From the NCBI RefSeq assembly GCF_002218005.2, contig NZ_AP018679.1:62001-126000 (forward strand): a stretch of DNA of 64,000 nt. Direction: 5' to 3'. Shown in pieces: positions 62,821-64,000 of this stretch. Under the pieces are notes generated by a model. That model had not been told where the DNA came from and ran no database searches. It was given only the letters and a program-made list of their open reading frames with translations. Made by a program: the position numbers and the translations under genes. The stretch's first letter is position 1, and every line of letters begins with the position of its first letter. Source of the stretch: Vibrio algivorus (GTDB lineage: Bacteria; Pseudomonadota; Gammaproteobacteria; Enterobacterales; Vibrionaceae).

Positions 62821-62852
62821 AAGGCCAAGAATTGAATAAGGTTCTTGGCCTT
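62821..62852 (+). terminator. Terminator after the aminotransferase gene
   Basis: AAGGCCAAGAA and TTCTTGGCCTT pair around a 10-nt loop, followed by TTTTC. The remaining 62853-63114 stretch is very AT-rich leader/promoter sequence of the fimbrial locus, with no recognised operator. Confidence 0.85.
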
Positions 62853-63114
62853 TTCATTTCTTATCCCATGATACTAATTCATAAAAATCCCATACCTTAA
62901 TTCACTATTAATTAGTTATAAAATATTACTTTTCATGTTTTATTGGTTTTTTATTACCAATGAATAATGGAGTGAATGTTTAATAAATATCTCATGGTTT
63001 ATTCCCTTTTATTTCATACTTGCTTTTTTATTTGTTCGACTAAATTAAATGAGTGATTGTCAATGTCACGTCAATTTTAATGAAAACATCCGTTGAACGG
63101 TAAAAGGAATTATT

Positions 63115-63678
63115 ATGAAAAAAACAGCAATAACAGTTGCGATGCTCAGCTTAGCTGCAGCGTCATCTAATGCATTGGCCGACGGTAATGAAACTGCGTC
63201 AGTGACCCTTACTCATGCGGTGCCATTAGTTTGTAATATTGGTTTACTGGCAACCGGTGATGCGGACACATCTCTTGGTGAAATTGCAGAATTAAGTTCT
63301 GGACATAATAAAATACTAGAGCTGAATAATATTACTGATAAAAACCCTCAAAGTATCAGTGGGGCGGTAAAGTGTAACTCTAATGATGGTTATAACATCG
63401 ATGTTAGCTTAGCTCAAGGTGGTTTATTTAATAGTGATGGCGGTGATACGATCCCTTATACACTAACTCCATCGGTTAAGAATGGACCGAAACTTCAAGT
63501 TAGCAATGCATCATTTACTTATACCGGTGGTGCGAATATGAATGGAGTGTTTACTTCAGACTATGAGCCTGGGGAACAACAATTTAAACTTACTTTAGAA
63601 ACTGCTGCAGGTGCGTTTGATAATGCAGGTAGTGGCCACTACACAGAAACTATTACCTTTTCTCTTGTCGCTCTATAG
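63115..63678 (+). CDS. Probable fimbrial major subunit (secreted, chaperone-usher context)
   Basis: A signal peptide (about 1-22, ending SNALA) precedes a 165-residue, beta-strand-rich, Gly/Ser/Asn-rich body. It has two cysteines (in PLVCNIGLL and GAVKCNSNDGYNIDV) that could form the usual pilin disulfide. The C-terminus (SGHYTETITFSLVAL) resembles the alternating hydrophobic donor strand of pilins. The next gene is a PapD-like chaperone, supporting a fimbrial or coat-protein subunit. I do not recognise the exact family. Confidence 0.6.
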   Translation: MKKTAITVAMLSLAAASSNALADGNETASVTLTHAVPLVCNIGLLATGDADTSLGEIAELSSGHNKILELNNITDKNPQSISGAVKCNSNDGYNIDVSLAQGGLFNSDGGDTIPYTLTPSVKNGPKLQVSNASFTYTGGANMNGVFTSDYEPGEQQFKLTLETAAGAFDNAGSGHYTETITFSLVAL

Positions 63679-63691
63679 TTTTATAAAATAA

Positions 63692-63715
63692 AAAGAGGGG
63701 GGCTTCCTCCTCTTT
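63692..63715 (+). terminator. Hairpin between subunit and chaperone genes
   Basis: AAAGAGG and CCTCTTT pair, with weak T-rich sequence after. It may attenuate transcription so that more subunit than chaperone is made. Confidence 0.5.
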
Positions 63716-63733
63716 ATTATTTAAGGTTGCACT

Positions 63734-64000
63734 ATGTTTAAAATAATACTTTTTATTATTACTTCGCTATTTTCCATATCAGCTTTAGCTAATGTCATGA
63801 TCACGCCGCTTTCAATGGATATAGATATAAAGAAACCAGTATCTAGTTATACCATTGAAAATAAATCTGGTGAGCAGCAAACCTACTTAGTTAAAACATA
63901 TTACAGAACGATGGATTCAACCGGTAATGAGGTGAATGAAGAAACGAAAGAACTGCGTATTTTCCCAAGTAAAATCATATTAAACCCACAACAAGCAAAA
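63734..64000 (+). CDS. Periplasmic fimbrial chaperone, N-terminal part (cut by window edge)
   Basis: 89 codons are visible. A signal peptide (FKIILFIITSLFSISALA) is followed by NVMITPLSMDIDIKKPVSSY and LRIFPSKIILNPQQAK, the first immunoglobulin-like domain pattern of PapD-type chaperones (the conserved edge-strand region lies around the FPSKI.L.P block). It would stabilise the preceding subunit in the periplasm before usher-mediated assembly. The usher and tip genes should follow to the right. Confidence 0.7.
   Translation, partial: MFKIILFIITSLFSISALANVMITPLSMDIDIKKPVSSYTIENKSGEQQTYLVKTYYRTMDSTGNEVNEETKELRIFPSKIILNPQQAK

Overview
The window looks like a chromosome segment of a marine gammaproteobacterium of the Vibrionaceae, most likely a Vibrio. 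The evidence is gene content (napFDABC with a 45-residue nap-linked membrane protein, narQP, fruBKA with a divergent Cra-type regulator, eptA-dgkA with a two-component pair, mesD/mesX), moderate-to-low G+C, and short dispersed inverted-repeat elements in intergenic spaces. No tRNA, rRNA, CRISPR array, prophage or transposase gene was seen. The species cannot be named from this alone.

Layout. 1-3.0 kb: the 3' part of a large secreted protein with eight calcium-binding thrombospondin-type repeats and four copies of an unrecognised domain. 3.0-4.8 kb: an RluA-type pseudouridine synthase. 4.9-10.1 kb: the fructose PTS operon fruBKA and divergent fruR/cra, with three Cra operators between them. 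10.3-15.3 kb: a DEAD-box helicase, a DUF2057 protein, tmaR, yceH, a GIY-YIG protein and a secreted ClpP-like protein. 15.3-20.3 kb: nirBDC-cobA, for siroheme-dependent nitrite reduction to ammonium. 20.5-21.9 kb: glutathione peroxidase and a YdfG-type dehydrogenase. 22.1-29.5 kb: napFDABC plus a small membrane protein, and the divergent narQ-narP nitrate/nitrite two-component system. Nap makes nitrite, NirBD reduces it, CobA supplies the siroheme precursor, and FNR- and NarP-like sites lie at the promoters, so this is one respiratory module.

29.6-34.2 kb: a riboflavin synthase and the pstSCAB phosphate transporter behind a Pho box. 34.5-36.8 kb: a lipoprotein hydrolase, a decayed DUF4056 lipoprotein gene and fpr. 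37.3-42.6 kb: an envelope-modification cluster (GT9 glycosyltransferase, eptA, dgkA, response regulator, histidine kinase). 42.8-47.6 kb: ureidoglycine aminohydrolase, a LysR regulator and a polar amino-acid ABC transporter. 47.7-51.1 kb: pyrC, a MOSC-ferredoxin protein and a HAD hydrolase. 51.3-53.4 kb: mesX-mesD, a folate-independent methionine synthase pair. 53.7-57.3 kb: katG and an RhlE-type helicase. 57.6-62.8 kb: a GNAT enzyme, an RRF-like protein, soxR with a sox-like box, a LysR regulator, a DODA-type dioxygenase, a DoxX protein and an aminotransferase. 63.1-64.0 kb: the start of a chaperone-usher-type fimbrial locus that runs off the window.

The most unusual non-coding structures are sixteen perfect tandem copies of a heptamer abutting the nirD stop codon, with related inverted heptamer clusters in both nir intercistronic gaps, and a 269-bp element present twice in full and once internally deleted.
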